This document shows, in pieces, positions 48,805 to 58,789 of a DNA stretch of 64,000 bases. Where the stretch lies: assembly GCA_009733575.1 (NCBI GenBank), contig ML769595.1, positions 56,597 to 120,596 of the forward strand. Reading direction: 5' to 3'. The stretch comes from Gymnopus androsaceus JB14 (Eukaryota; Basidiomycota; Agaricomycetes; Agaricales; Omphalotaceae). A program made the position numbers and the translations under genes. A model generated the notes under the pieces. That model did not search any database. It was not told the DNA's origin and saw only the letters and a list, made by a program, of their open reading frames with translations. Each line of letters opens with the position of its first letter. The first letter of the stretch is position 1.

Positions 48805-49039
48805 GGTTATACACCGCAAATGCAGTACATATATCCATCCCAATACCCTCCACAATCTTCTTCCTACATACCCTACACACCCTCGCAGGCCAATCATTCC
48901 AACTTCACAAACGAAACTCCGAATACCATGTCTTCCTACACACCCTATACACCCTTGTACTCACAAGCCAATGATTCCAGTTTCATAAACAAAACTCCGA
49001 ATACCATGTATAATCGTTTCAATAATACTTAATATATAA

Positions 49040-51917
49040 TCAAAGTTCTACTTCATCTCCTGTATGGAACTCGCCTCCTCCTCCTAAGCCTCCTCCTTCC
49101 TCGCCATCGCCATGAATATCATGAAAGCCATCCGTCAACAATGGATTCACATGCAAAGTGTCGAATATTGTGCCATTGTCTAACTGTGTGTCCCGTTCAC
49201 TTCTCTCTCCAATAGGGTATCTCACAGCTGGATCGTAAGTTGTCGATTGAATGAAGTCATTGAAGCTGCTACCCCACATCGACATTCCATTGTCAAAGGT
49301 ATCAAAGATAGCAGAGTTATCGCCTGAGGCTACTTGCGTCTTCTTTTTCTTCTTTGCCACCTGTATTGGTTCAATGATGCGCTCTCGGAGTTCCTTGTGC
49401 AACCAAACTGCGGGACTCTCCATGCCTTCAATCAAGACCCTCATGTCCTCGGCAAAGGCTACCTCTTTGGAATGTCAACTACGGTCTGGGTTGCCGAAAA
49501 AGTTTGCAACTAGGTGAGAAACATCTCGAAACAACTCTATGCATGCTGATCCTTTGGCAATGATATACTCTACAGTGACACCATTACCAGATGCGATGTA
49601 TACTTGCTACGCAAGTACATTTGGATCAGTCTTACACTGACATCCCAAGTTGCAACTTACCTTTACCCAGAAATTAAGCTGCTCAAGATAGAGATCGTAG
49701 GCTATGAAGCGACCCGGTAGCCCCCACCGATTGAAAAACCAACAACGTTCCAATACTGCGCGCTGAGCATCAGTGGTCTCATACTTCCATTTGACCAAAA
49801 TCTCGGCACATTCACGCGCATAGTTGTGTTGGCCAACACCACGGAAAGAATGGCACCAGTACTTCAGTACGCGAATGATACGACCTGCATCTGCGTATGC
49901 TACTCCATCTTCAAAGGCTAGGAAGACCAACGCGTCTCGAATGAAATAGATGTCATGTGCTGCATAATCATCTTTAGCATCCTTGGCTTTTCGCGCTGCC
50001 GTTGCTGTTGCATAAGACTTCCGAATTTCTTTGGCCAAACGGAGAACTTCTTCGAGGGACTTGGGTGTCCATGATTGTAATTGTGAGTATTTCGTGAACT
50101 TGTTCTTGACCCTATATTCATTATTAATACATTTCCAAATAGACAGACAAAATTACTTACATGACAATGTGCAGTAAACGTGCAATCAGTGAATGCCGAA
50201 TCAATGACTTTGCAGCTGCATATTTTGGTTTCTCCACATCCCATTTACGGCCAAGAAGACCTTTGTGAGCTGCAAGACTAGTGGGATCGGACACAGCATG
50301 ACCGTAATGTGCACGCATATTCATGTGAGTGGCTTGCAATGCAAAGTGAAAGAGTTGGCTGAGTTCATCAGCATAGTCGATCCGTTCCATGCTGTTGATA
50401 TCATCTGCTCGATCGCGACGAGAACCCCGTAGATTGTTCGAGGTCAACCAGTCACCAAGAATGGCACGAACTTTGGCCGAGAACTCTTCCTCCGATAAGG
50501 TTGAACGTTCTCTGATTGCTTCCAACACCTCAACAATGCCTACTTTAGACCCCTCATTAACATCAAAGACACCGAAAGGACGTGCGTCCGACTTTTTGGG
50601 AGGAAGGGGTCGATCTCGAGGCATGAGTTCCGTTATTTTCTTGAGCATTTCTTTACGCTGTTTCCAGGACCTGCTTCCGGGAGCATAAGAAACAATGATC
50701 TCTGCTATAAGATGGTCAAAAATGCGTTCCATATGTTCGTTATCTTCAGGGGTGGGTAGGATATCGTCAAAGGTAGCGGTGTGGCGTCCTCCTCGTTTGT
50801 CCAGCTTGGCTTGTAGGTCAAGCGCCGCATCTACGTCAATGCCCTTGGTGTCAACTCCGACAATAGCCACATTGGTTGCATGGATCATGGAATTATGGTT
50901 CGTAACACGTTGACTATGTTTCCGGAGGAATATATTGATATTGTCGAAGATGATTGCCCAAATCCCAGTAGCGAGCATGAGCGTAATTGCGAGTTCAATG
51001 GCGTCATCTGAGATTCGCTTCTTTAGCCGTTCAATTGTCATGGCCGAGACTGACAGTCCAATGTTGCTAAGAACCGAAAGCACTCGTGAGCTTGCACCAT
51101 TGGTTTTGAAGAACAGGCCTAGGACAAGTTGCAATGCATTGCTCGCCCGATTGTTCACAAATACAAGTATGCTGATTGCAACCATTACTGCCTATGCAGC
51201 AAGGTGAGTATTCAAAGTTGAAGTTTGGCTGATATTACATACAATCATAGGATCCCTTGCAAAGCCTTCTGGAATAAAAGACCCTTGTGAGCGACCACTA
51301 TCATCGAGAACATTGGGATCATCATCCCAGTCCGAACTGGAATCTTCTTTAGTAGATGGTTGATTTGATTTGGCCTTCTTTCGCTCCAGTTTTGTACGGT
51401 GCTGATTGGGATTGAGTGTAAATTCCGTGAGTATGTTCCACATGAATGGTGCAAGCTCCTTATACATGCTGATGATTTTCGAAGGGTGGAGAATGTCCCG
51501 AATACCTGCAATTGTCAAACTATGAAGCTTTATCTTCAAACTTGCTTCCTCTGTTAATTTGCGGCACTCCTTCCTGGCTTGTCGGCAAGCAACTCCCTCT
51601 ATCATCTTTTCAACTCCCGAATCCTGTGATTTAGGAAATCGTTTGGGATCTGACCAGATATTGAAGATTTGAGCAGGGAAAAACTGGTTCTGGAAGGTGA
51701 GTCCTGAAGGCCTGTAAGTCATGTAGACATTGACCCTATCTTGAACCGGCTGTATATTGCTCGAGAAGATGAAGAATAGGAATTTGCTCAGACTGAGCTG
51801 CAAGAAAATGATGAGGGAAAAGACAAGGTGAAACTTTTGCTTTAGATTGAGTTTATGCATCTCTGAGGGCAATGTCTGTTGCCAGAAAGTATTGTTGTAG
51901 GCAAGCGTTGAATCCAT
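49040..51917 (-). pseudogene. DUF6589 protein (putative transposase), one premature stop
   Basis: Exons are 51917-51243, 51191-50161, 50111-49661 and 49606-49040, all with GT-AG borders in phase. The N-terminal part has TIAGIRDILHPSKIISMYKE and a charged linker. The core reads AISILVFVNNRASNALQLVLG, IWAIIFDNINIFLRKHSQRV, LFHFALQATHMNMRAHYGHA, YADAGRIIRVLKYWCHSFRG, NYARECAEILV and LPGRFIAYDLYLEQLNFWVK, the pattern of Pfam DUF6589. TGA at 49477-49475 interrupts DRS-HSKEVAFAEDM, after which the frame stays open to 49040 with an acidic, Gly-rich tail. The size without the stop is 907 residues. DUF6589 has no proven activity; a transposase role is inferred from its place in the element. The true start may differ, because an insertion lies 28 bp upstream. 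Confidence 0.85.
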
Positions 51918-51944
51918 AGGCCCCTATTCGTATCAGCGCGCCTC

Positions 51945-52317
51945 TTGTAACATCTGTGACTTTTCATGACATTTGCATCCTCCTTCATCGAAATTTCATT
52001 GCAAGCTGTTCTGCCTTCTCCGGCACTTTAAAAACTTGTGCCCCATTTCAATCTACCCTTCCTTCATGTCTATGCCCACTGCCATAATTAAAAAATAAAA
52101 ATATTTATAAAATCAAGCTCAATTTTGTTTTGCGCTGTGATGCAACTCGCTCGATGCATAGTAAGGGAAGAAATTGAGATATTAAGATTCTAAGTAGCTG
52201 AGGGCCTTCAGATGCATCTCAGGTAGATACTTACTCTATACAAGTCAAGGGAATACAAAGTATATAACGGGTTATTGAGGGTTGATTCACCCCCTCTTAT
52301 TTCGGAGTTTGTTACAA
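51945..52317. mobile_element. 373-bp insertion inside the transposon (MITE or solo LTR)
   Basis: The ends TTGTAACA and TGTTACAA are inverted repeats, and GCCTC (51940-51944 and 52318-52322) is duplicated at both sides. The exact duplication could be 5 to 7 bases because GCCTCTT occurs on both sides. The interior has a TATATA box, so a solo LTR is also possible. It separates the DUF6589 start from the end of the host transposon, so it may affect its promoter. Confidence 0.7.
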
Positions 52318-52378
52318 GCCTCTTCTGACGAAGGATCACCCGTTACCGGGCCGGAGCGAAGGGCTTGCTCCGAACCTA

Positions 52379-52902
52379 GCGTAGACTGTAGGTGATGAAA
52401 GTCTTGCCCGCAATTCCTGACTTGCAGATCTCCAACGAGTTTTCCCCAGTACCCGTAGGATGTGCACATAATACCCAGGCTGCTCCTCCAGTGTAACCGC
52501 CACACCCAACTGTCCCAGGCATTCCCAAGCTGCTGCACCTGCTGACTGCCAAGTCGGTTGGTAGTACCTAACCATATGCCAATACGCAATGGCAGCTGGT
52601 CCCATTGGGTGGGGAGTGAGAGGGGAGAGTGGGTCCACATCACCTAAAAGATGAGTGGAACGCCACTCGTGAAGGTCAGGCACCCAATTGTGAGTTGCCC
52701 GCAGTACTTGACGGTTCCCAGAAATGGGTCGTACAGTGTGACCACCAGTGTGATTGAGGTCATGTGAAGGGGACGGATGGTAGGCAGGATGACCTGGATG
52801 CAATTGTGGCCGTGTAGACCATGGGATAGGAGGAGGCGGACGACCCTTAGCATTTGACAGTCGTACTTGGCCAGGAAGTGGGGCGGAAGAGTGGAAATTC
52901 AT
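52379..52902 (-). CDS. LTR-element ORF, N-terminal part
   Basis: From ATG 52902 (MNFHSSAPLPGQVRLSN) the frame is Pro/His-rich, then reads WVPDLHEWRSTHLLGDVDP, AIAYWHMVRYYQPTWQSAG and ECLGQLGVAVTLEEQPGYY, up to SSPTVYA where the DNA transposon starts. Beyond this point the visible ORF tail is transposon sequence. The joined ORF has 396 residues. I recognise no domain. The position and lack of other ORFs suggest a structural (Gag-like) protein. Confidence 0.7.
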
Positions 52903-52987
52903 AACAAAGACAAAACACACCAATTACTAAACCACAACTCGAATCACAACACTTGAAAACTGTCCGCGACCAATGAGTCTGTTATTT

Positions 52988-54104
52988 TGTGAGACCCGGT
53001 GCACGAAACGGATCTCGAACCAACGTATCCCGAATGTCTCGCACCTAGATGTAGGTGGAGACCAAATGCGACCACCCGGGGTAACCGTGCCGTAAGGTGG
53101 GTCTGGACAGTAGTATGAGTGTTGTACGGAACAGTACAAGCCTCAGAGGTGCAAGGAACAGTGTACGGGCCACCCGCTGACATAATCAGGAGGAAGCGGG
53201 TGGTATTGTGGTCCGACGACCAGAAATGAGTGGGAGTGGATGGAATATGGGTGAAGGGGTGGTCCAAAAAGGTGTAATAAGTCCAAATATGGATAATGCG
53301 GATGGAATACAGCAAATGCGGATGGGAATAGCGTGAGAGCGGGTGGAATAGGGTGAAAGCGGGCGGAAATAGCGTGGGAGCGGACGGAATAGTGCAAAAG
53401 CGGACGGAAATAGCGTGGGAGTGGATGGAACAGGGTGAAAGCGGATGGGAATAGTGTGAGAGCGGATGGATTAGCGTGAGAGCGGGTGGAAATAGCGTGG
53501 GAGCGGGCGGAATTGAGTGAAAGCGGACGGTCCCAGAGGTTCTAGAGGTAGCAAAACCCAAATAGGAAGCTCCCGGGGAGCTTTGGTTGTAAAGTTGTAA
53601 ACAGAGATAGAAGACAGTGAGCTCTGGACGTAGATTTGGTATCTATGGACAGAGCCTCGCAGTTAATGCAGATGACAGTGGGCCTTCGAACGGAGCTCGG
53701 AAGGCACAGCTGGTTAGAACAGATAGAAATAGAGAGACAGAGACAGAGACAGAGCAAAACAGGATTGATTCGGTAACAATGGTAATAACAGACTAGGGTG
53801 CATGGACTCGGGGTGTCTACTTATATACTGTAGGGTGGCTGTGTAAGTTGTCGGGAGGGCCTGATGGATGGTTATCAAGTGCGGGAGGCACCCGGGAGGC
53901 AGGATAAGTGGTAATCACATGTAGAAAGTGCCCGGCAGGCAGGATAAATGGTAAATAAGCATGGAAAGCGCCCGCAATGTAGGTAATGAGTGCAGGAAGT
54001 ATCTGCGGATGGTCAGGAAGCGTGGGAAGTATCCGCGGACGGCCAGGAAGCGTGGGAAACATCAGCGGGTGGATAGCGGATGAGAAATGAGCCAAGGCCT
54101 GACA
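52988..54104 (-). repeat. 5' LTR (1117 bp)
   Basis: It is the same length as 43514-44630 and appears almost identical. It carries the promoter of the minus-strand element. The adjacent internal sequence (52987 downward) starts AAATAACAGACTCATTGG; I cannot assign a primer tRNA to it. Confidence 0.92.
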
Positions 54105-55322
54105 ACAACTGGGACCAGTGATGTCCATTGCAGTTCATCCGTTAGGATCTTATGTCGCTTCTGGGGGTGAGTGCTTTATTTTGAAAAGCTAGCGAGTTCT
54201 AACGTCATTTCAAGGCGAAGAGGGCACCAAAATCTGGTACTTATCTAGTGGAAAGCTTTTAGAAACACCCACAGGAGCCTCCGATCGAGGCTATACCACG
54301 GCAATAGTGTGGATCACAAAACCTGATGATGCAGAAGAAGGGATTGCGTTTGGCACCGAGGATGGATATTTGTGCATCAGGAAAAGGAATGGAGTCAATG
54401 TTAGTCCTCAATGATGCTTCTGGATCAATATTGCTGACATATCGATTAGTTTACTGAGGTTTTCAGCAAACGTCTGACTGGAGGCGCAGAAGGCCAAGAG
54501 ATATCCTCGATGGCGTACGATCCGAGCTCAGGACACCTTGGAGTTGTACATCGCTCTGAAGCTGTACATCAGTTCATTATCAATGGAGCAATGTGGCTGA
54601 TACTGGTGAAATCGGTGGCAATTCCAAAGCACTGGCCGCAAGCAGTCGGCTTTGGACAATCTGGCGTACGCGGGCCAGAGCTTTGGAGTTTCGGAAGGGA
54701 GGATGGAGTCATGTAAGTTTTTGTTAATATTCTACAAACTGTAAACACTACTTACAGTATATGGTAGCCACATCTTGAACGATAACGGGCAGGTCCTAAA
54801 GTCCAAAGATACTGGTACTGTCATGTAAGTTGACTCAGTCATTACTGCATGAGTCTGCTAATGATGACAGAGGCCATGCCGCTATCAACATGAAGGAGGA
54901 TGTGGTCATCCTAGACGACGTATCTCAAGGCATAGCGCTCTACAAGCTTTCGGGCACAGAGAGGCTCAAGACCTTCAGCGTACCTCACAGCGAGCGCAGG
55001 TCTCGAAATGTGGCCTTCCACGATGGTGCCAGTACGGTGATCTGTGGAAGCGACCATGGAAAAGTCTACTTTTTTGACCGTCGCACTGGAAAGATCAACA
55101 ACACAATTCACGTTGGCATCAAGGAATGGGTTCAGTCAATTGCGGTAAGCAATGTTATTGACAGAGATGAGTGGGTTTCTGATTCTGCAGCAGAGCATCG
55201 AAGTGGCGGGAATTCCGCTGATTCTGGTAGGACAATCTGGCAAAAACATAGGTCAAACCGAGATTCAGGTGTGGGAGAAACTTTCGATTACTATCGTTAA
55301 GAACGATAAGAAGAGGGGGTAA

Positions 55323-55777
55323 CCCATGATGGACCTTGGCTGCTCCTAGTGGTCCTGTCAACACTTTTTGTTCTCAAGAATATCTTGGTGCGTACGATTC
55401 ATTGTTGTAGAATGGCACAACAACTCAAGTTGCCCAGCATATTCCTATCATAGCTACTTGTAGTCAGTTTATTGCTAAAGCCTTGAAGAATGAACTTGCC
55501 TAGTATGACACCCATGTCCGTAGCAAGTACTACTGTTGTTGTTCATGCATGTAATGTAATCTATTGGAAAGGGTTATCAGTAAGTAGGCACAAAAAATTA
55601 ATCGGTTTTGAACGCACTCGCAATCGGTAGCCCTCCTTGTTGCCATTCAGTGCCACAGGGTGCTCGACTGCACCATATTCGGAATTCTTAAGGTTCATAC
55701 ACAATGAATAATTTAATCGGCGTCAAAGAGCCAGTAGTCATTGTTGTGGCCAATGCCCAGACACTTCTGCAGCACTT
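55323..55777. other. No gene seen
   Basis: This is sequence 3' of the WD40 gene with no ORF or repeat that I can support. Confidence 0.4.
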
Positions 55778-55805
55778 GGTGGTGGTACAGATGCAAGTGC
55801 TGCAA

Positions 55806-55956
55806 AAGTTGCTTACATGATGTGTGCGTTTACTTATAGTTGCCGTTGGCCAAATTCCACAACCAAAAAGGAAGTGGGCGCTTGACACTTCCTTTTTGGT
55901 TGTGGAATTTGGCCAATGGCAACTATAAGTAAACGCACACATCATGTAAGCAACTT
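55806..55956. repeat. Long hairpin, 71-bp arms and 9-base loop
   Basis: 55806-55876 and 55886-55956 are reverse complements with one mismatch that I could find, separated by GGCGCTTGA. Weaker pairing extends outward to GGTGGTGGT (55778) and ACCACCACC (55984). It could be transcribed into a dsRNA-like hairpin, or be a short foldback transposon. The ORF reading through it on the minus strand is a by-product. Confidence 0.9.
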
Positions 55957-56113
55957 CTGCTTCGCTTGTTTTAGGACCACCACCGGTAGGGCATAACTCT
56001 TCCTCAACGACCTTTACAGTGAGTAAAAATCTTTTGCGTACAGACAAATTTTTATTCGATAGTCTACTCTGACGATTGTCTGGCTACGGGTATCAAAACT
56101 TTGGAAACAACAA

Positions 56114-56566
56114 ATGGGCCAGCGAAAGAACAAAAGGCAGACACCCAGACGCAAAAAACATGTAGGTTGGACTGGGGGTGAGCGACTCTGGGCAGTCGGT
56201 AAGACCCTCAGCAATGGGAAATTTGCATGCTAATGTAATTGTAGAAAAACTTGTTGACCATCGTGAAGTTTCTGGTGGACAGACAGTAAGTTACGCTCTT
56301 CAACCATTGTGAATCACTGAATTGGGCATGGGAGTATCTAGTGAAAGTAAGTAATATTACCATCGAGTAATATACGGTAGATTAATGGTTTCACAATCCA
56401 GTGGGTTGGGTGGCCTCATTACGAGAACACGTTGATAATGCCTCAAATCATGCATATTTATTTGTCTCATAACATTGTAAATCGTAGATGGGAGCCGGAG
56501 AAAAACCTCAAGGATCTGGATGTTTGGGCAGAGTATCAAATTCGCCATCCCGAATTGTCTTGGTGA
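56114..56566 (+). CDS. Small chromodomain protein (81 aa, five exons)
   Basis: The exons are 56114-56198, 56245-56285, 56335-56346 (only 12 nt), 56402-56430 and 56488-56566. All introns are GT...AG and the phase is kept throughout. The N-terminus is very basic (MGQRKNKRQTPRRKKH). Residues about 27-67 form a chromodomain: WAVEKLVDHREVSGGQTYLV, KWVGWPHYENT, WEPEKNLKD. Chromodomains bind methylated histone tails. In fungi they also sit at the C-terminus of Gypsy integrases, so this could be a domesticated or remnant retroelement piece, though the introns argue for a host gene. It ends RHPELSW. Its first intron is also the least certain. Confidence 0.75.
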
Positions 56567-56889
56567 GTGTTTTGCGCAAATTTTTTCTCAATCACTCACA
56601 AAATTTGACCAGACGCAATCAACCATGTTTGACAATAATAATCCCTTCGCCAACTTCCAGTCGACGCGTTGTGCAGTGAGGTTTACACCCAAAATTGTAA
56701 GTCTTCGTTCAATCTTTTTGCTTATGCTATCTATTGACGCACCCTTGTTACATTGCAGGTCCTTTGAGATCGCAACCCTGTAATCCTTGCAATCAGACAT
56801 TGAATAATGTAAATGTATTTTTTGGAATATGCAGTCATACGGCTTGCAGTGTAGCCACTACGTTATCCCTCCCTGCAATACAATATCTC

Positions 56890-58008
56890 GGGTATATACT
56901 TAACTGGACACCTTCACATTTGTTCCTGGTGCTCACACTCACCCGCCAGCTCATGCTCACATTCAGTCGGCTCACACTCACGGCCCGCGGCTCATGCGCA
57001 CATTCCGAGCCATACAGTCACTCTCATTGTTAAACGCGATTGTTTGTTCAGTTTATGCACAAATAATACAAACCTTTCACTATTACTACCATGGTCTGCT
57101 GCCCAAAATGACTGACCAAACACAGAGGACCTTGTCACGCTCATCAACTGATTTCCCAGTAACATTCTGAATGCATTTCGGGATTAGGTACATAAATACT
57201 CTATATCAGAATTGGCTCATTGCCGTTGACTTCAACAGAAAGTTGCCGAATCCAAGCCACCAAAGACCTTCAGGACAAACTCAAAGCTGCATCTGGCTCG
57301 AAGGCACGAGGACAATGTTCTGTGGCATGTCAAGTTTGTCTGGTCAAGTTCCCGCAATACGACCATTGAAGGCTCATGTTGTAGCTGATCCTTATCCCAT
57401 CAACAGTGAGTATTCACATTGAATTTTATTGTATCTGAATATGACACTGTACAGTGAATCCTCCTTCAGCTCCTACAAGTCATCGTCACTTCAGTCATCA
57501 TTTCCGAGTCTTTTGGTACAATCAATTCATTCATTCATTTGTCCCAGATCAACCTGCATTGTTGGATGCGGTTCCTAGTTCCGGGCTAGCTTTTATGACT
57601 TCAGTGTTGTAAACTTTGATTGGGTTCGACTTGAACGTGTTTGCCACCTTTGGTGCAAATATGGACTTTGGTAATGATGTGGGTATGAACTTTGTGGGTA
57701 CTAATGGTATGAACTTTGGCGCGAGTTATAATTTCTCGAACTTGAATGTAGACTTTACTATAATTTATGAATACTATATAATATTTGAACGAATGTACTT
57801 CAACCAAGTTTAATTATAACTACTTAATCTATAGGTGGTAATAGGTATGTGACTTCGAGGTTGGTGGACATGGGTGTGAGCCAGCTATCAGTGAGAGTGA
57901 ACCTTGCAAACGTGAGTGTGGGCCATCTGAATGTGAGTGTGAGCTGGCGGAATGTGAGTGTGAGCACCAGGAACGAATGTGAAGTTGTCCGGTTGTGTGG
58001 TCACCCCC
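56890..58008. repeat. Inverted-repeat element with TGTGAG / CTCACA arms
   Basis: 56890-57005 and 57880-58008 are imperfect reverse complements; both contain TTCACATT(T/C)GTTCCTGGTG-type sequence followed by repeated CTCACACTCA words. The 870 bp between them have Asn/Gly- and Cys-rich short frames (for example near 57290-57360) but no recognisable gene. It looks like a non-autonomous DNA element; ends and target duplication are unresolved. Confidence 0.5.
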
Positions 58009-58206
58009 TCAATACACAACCTTTCTTGACCATCCAAGCCAGCAAATTAGTGCAACCTCATCGCAAAGGATGGTGGGCCCCAAACGCTCCATCAGCATGT
58101 GCAGTGTAAGGACCGCGCAATTTCCAATCATTTACAGCCATATCCCAGCTCTTTTGCAAAAAAAAAACCGGTAAAAACCGGCAAAAGTTCTATCGATTTT
58201 CTGAAC

Positions 58207-58292
58207 GGCGCTGGCGAGATTTGAACTCACAGCTAGGCATCGCAGTGCTTGTAAGAATTTACTCTGAAGCCTAACTGTTACCCCACAGCGCC
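58207..58292 (-). tRNA. tRNA-like gene, possible intron, identity unclear
   Basis: On the minus strand GGCGCTG and CAGCGCC form a perfect 7-bp acceptor stem, GTGAG-TTCAAAT-CTCGC a T arm, and TAGGC/GCCTA a stem around an intron-like loop beginning TTCAGA (anticodon CAG if that stem is right). The D arm is poor or truncated, and the long variable arm expected for leucine tRNA is absent. It is either a divergent tRNA or a tRNA pseudogene. Confidence 0.45.
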
Positions 58293-58789
58293 ATGTCTAC
58301 TGGAGCATTATCTACGGTAATGTTCCCTACAGTATAATAAATATTTGTAAGGTTTCGAATTTCAATTGACTATTATATACCGGTCAAGAAATACACACAT
58401 ACAGCCGAAGATTTTCGTATTTTCGTTGAACCATCGGCATCTTAGTTTTTCGTTGAACCATCAAGTCTGGTCTTCTATTCGTATACAAGCGTATACAAGC
58501 AACATGCTACAACATGTAGATATACAAAGTGTTTCAATAAATTGTTTCAATAAATTAAAGGTCCTGACGCAAAGAAGGTATCGAAAAACCCGATGTCCTT
58601 CGACAAACCCGACATTATTACAATAATACAACAAGATGATGGACCGATCTAATTTTTAAATAAATTGCAGGCAAAGGTATGAAGTATCGAAAAACTGAAC
58701 GCAATCGACGTCCTTTCGGACGTCCTTCGACTACTCAAATGTTCCTGAACATACTTCTACCATTGGCCAGAAGAATACCTGGAAATGCT
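58293..58789. other. No gene seen
   Basis: AT-rich intergenic sequence with a few short direct repeats (for example TTTTCGTTGAACCATC twice near 58423-58463, and GTTTCAATAAATT twice near 58530). Nothing coding is supported. Confidence 0.4.

Larger units (their letters stand above)
45773..52378. mobile_element. DNA transposon encoding RecQ-like helicase and DUF6589 protein (6606 bp)
   Basis: The left end TAGGTTCGGATCAAGCCC and the complemented right end TAGGTTCGGAGCAAGCCC form 18-bp inverted repeats with one mismatch. The flanking 9 bases GCGTAGACT (45764-45772 and 52379-52387) are a perfect target duplication. Removing it with one duplication joins the host ORF in frame. It carries two convergent genes that occupy almost the whole length: a helicase (46203-48804, plus) and a DUF6589 protein (51917-49040, minus). 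A 9-bp duplication plus a helicase brings to mind the AcademH group described from fungi; that link is my inference from memory. Confidence 0.9.
43514..54104 (-). mobile_element. LTR element, non-autonomous, with one ORF
   Basis: The LTRs 43514-44630 and 52988-54104 are both 1117 bp, begin TG and end CA on either strand, and I found only one base difference while reading (near 43706 versus 53180). They are flanked by the perfect duplication ACAAC (43509-43513 and 54105-54109). A polypurine tract next to 44630 puts the element on the minus strand. Without the inner DNA transposon the element is about 4.0 kb and has a single ORF of 396 codons with no protease, integrase or RT. It must therefore borrow those from another element. 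Confidence 0.92.
43429..55322 (+). pseudogene. WD40-repeat protein gene, split by an LTR element
   Basis: Exon 1 starts at ATG 43429 and is cut at 43513 within ...YALRSVLKGQ. It resumes at 54110 as LGPVMSIAVHPLGSYVASGG, in the same frame once the insertion and one ACAAC copy are removed. It then runs through GTKIWYLSSGKLL, FTEVFSKRLTGG, VILDDVSQGIALYKL, VAFHDGASTVICGSDHGKVYFFDRRTGKI, and, after an intron, IPLILVGQSG and TEIQVWEKL to a stop at 55322. Intron borders at 54167, 54400 and 54718 are GT...AG and keep phase. This is a beta-propeller WD40 protein of a type expanded in mushrooms, where partners and role are unknown to me. The 10.6-kb insertion lies in the coding part, so the gene is disrupted, probably recently. 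Confidence 0.82.

Noticed and set aside
45773..52378. Helitron
   Set aside because: The helicase is RecQ-type, not Pif1-type with Rep, and the element has TIRs and a target duplication, which Helitrons lack.
43514..54104. Starship-like giant element
   Set aside because: No tyrosine recombinase gene is present and the ends are LTRs with a 5-bp duplication.
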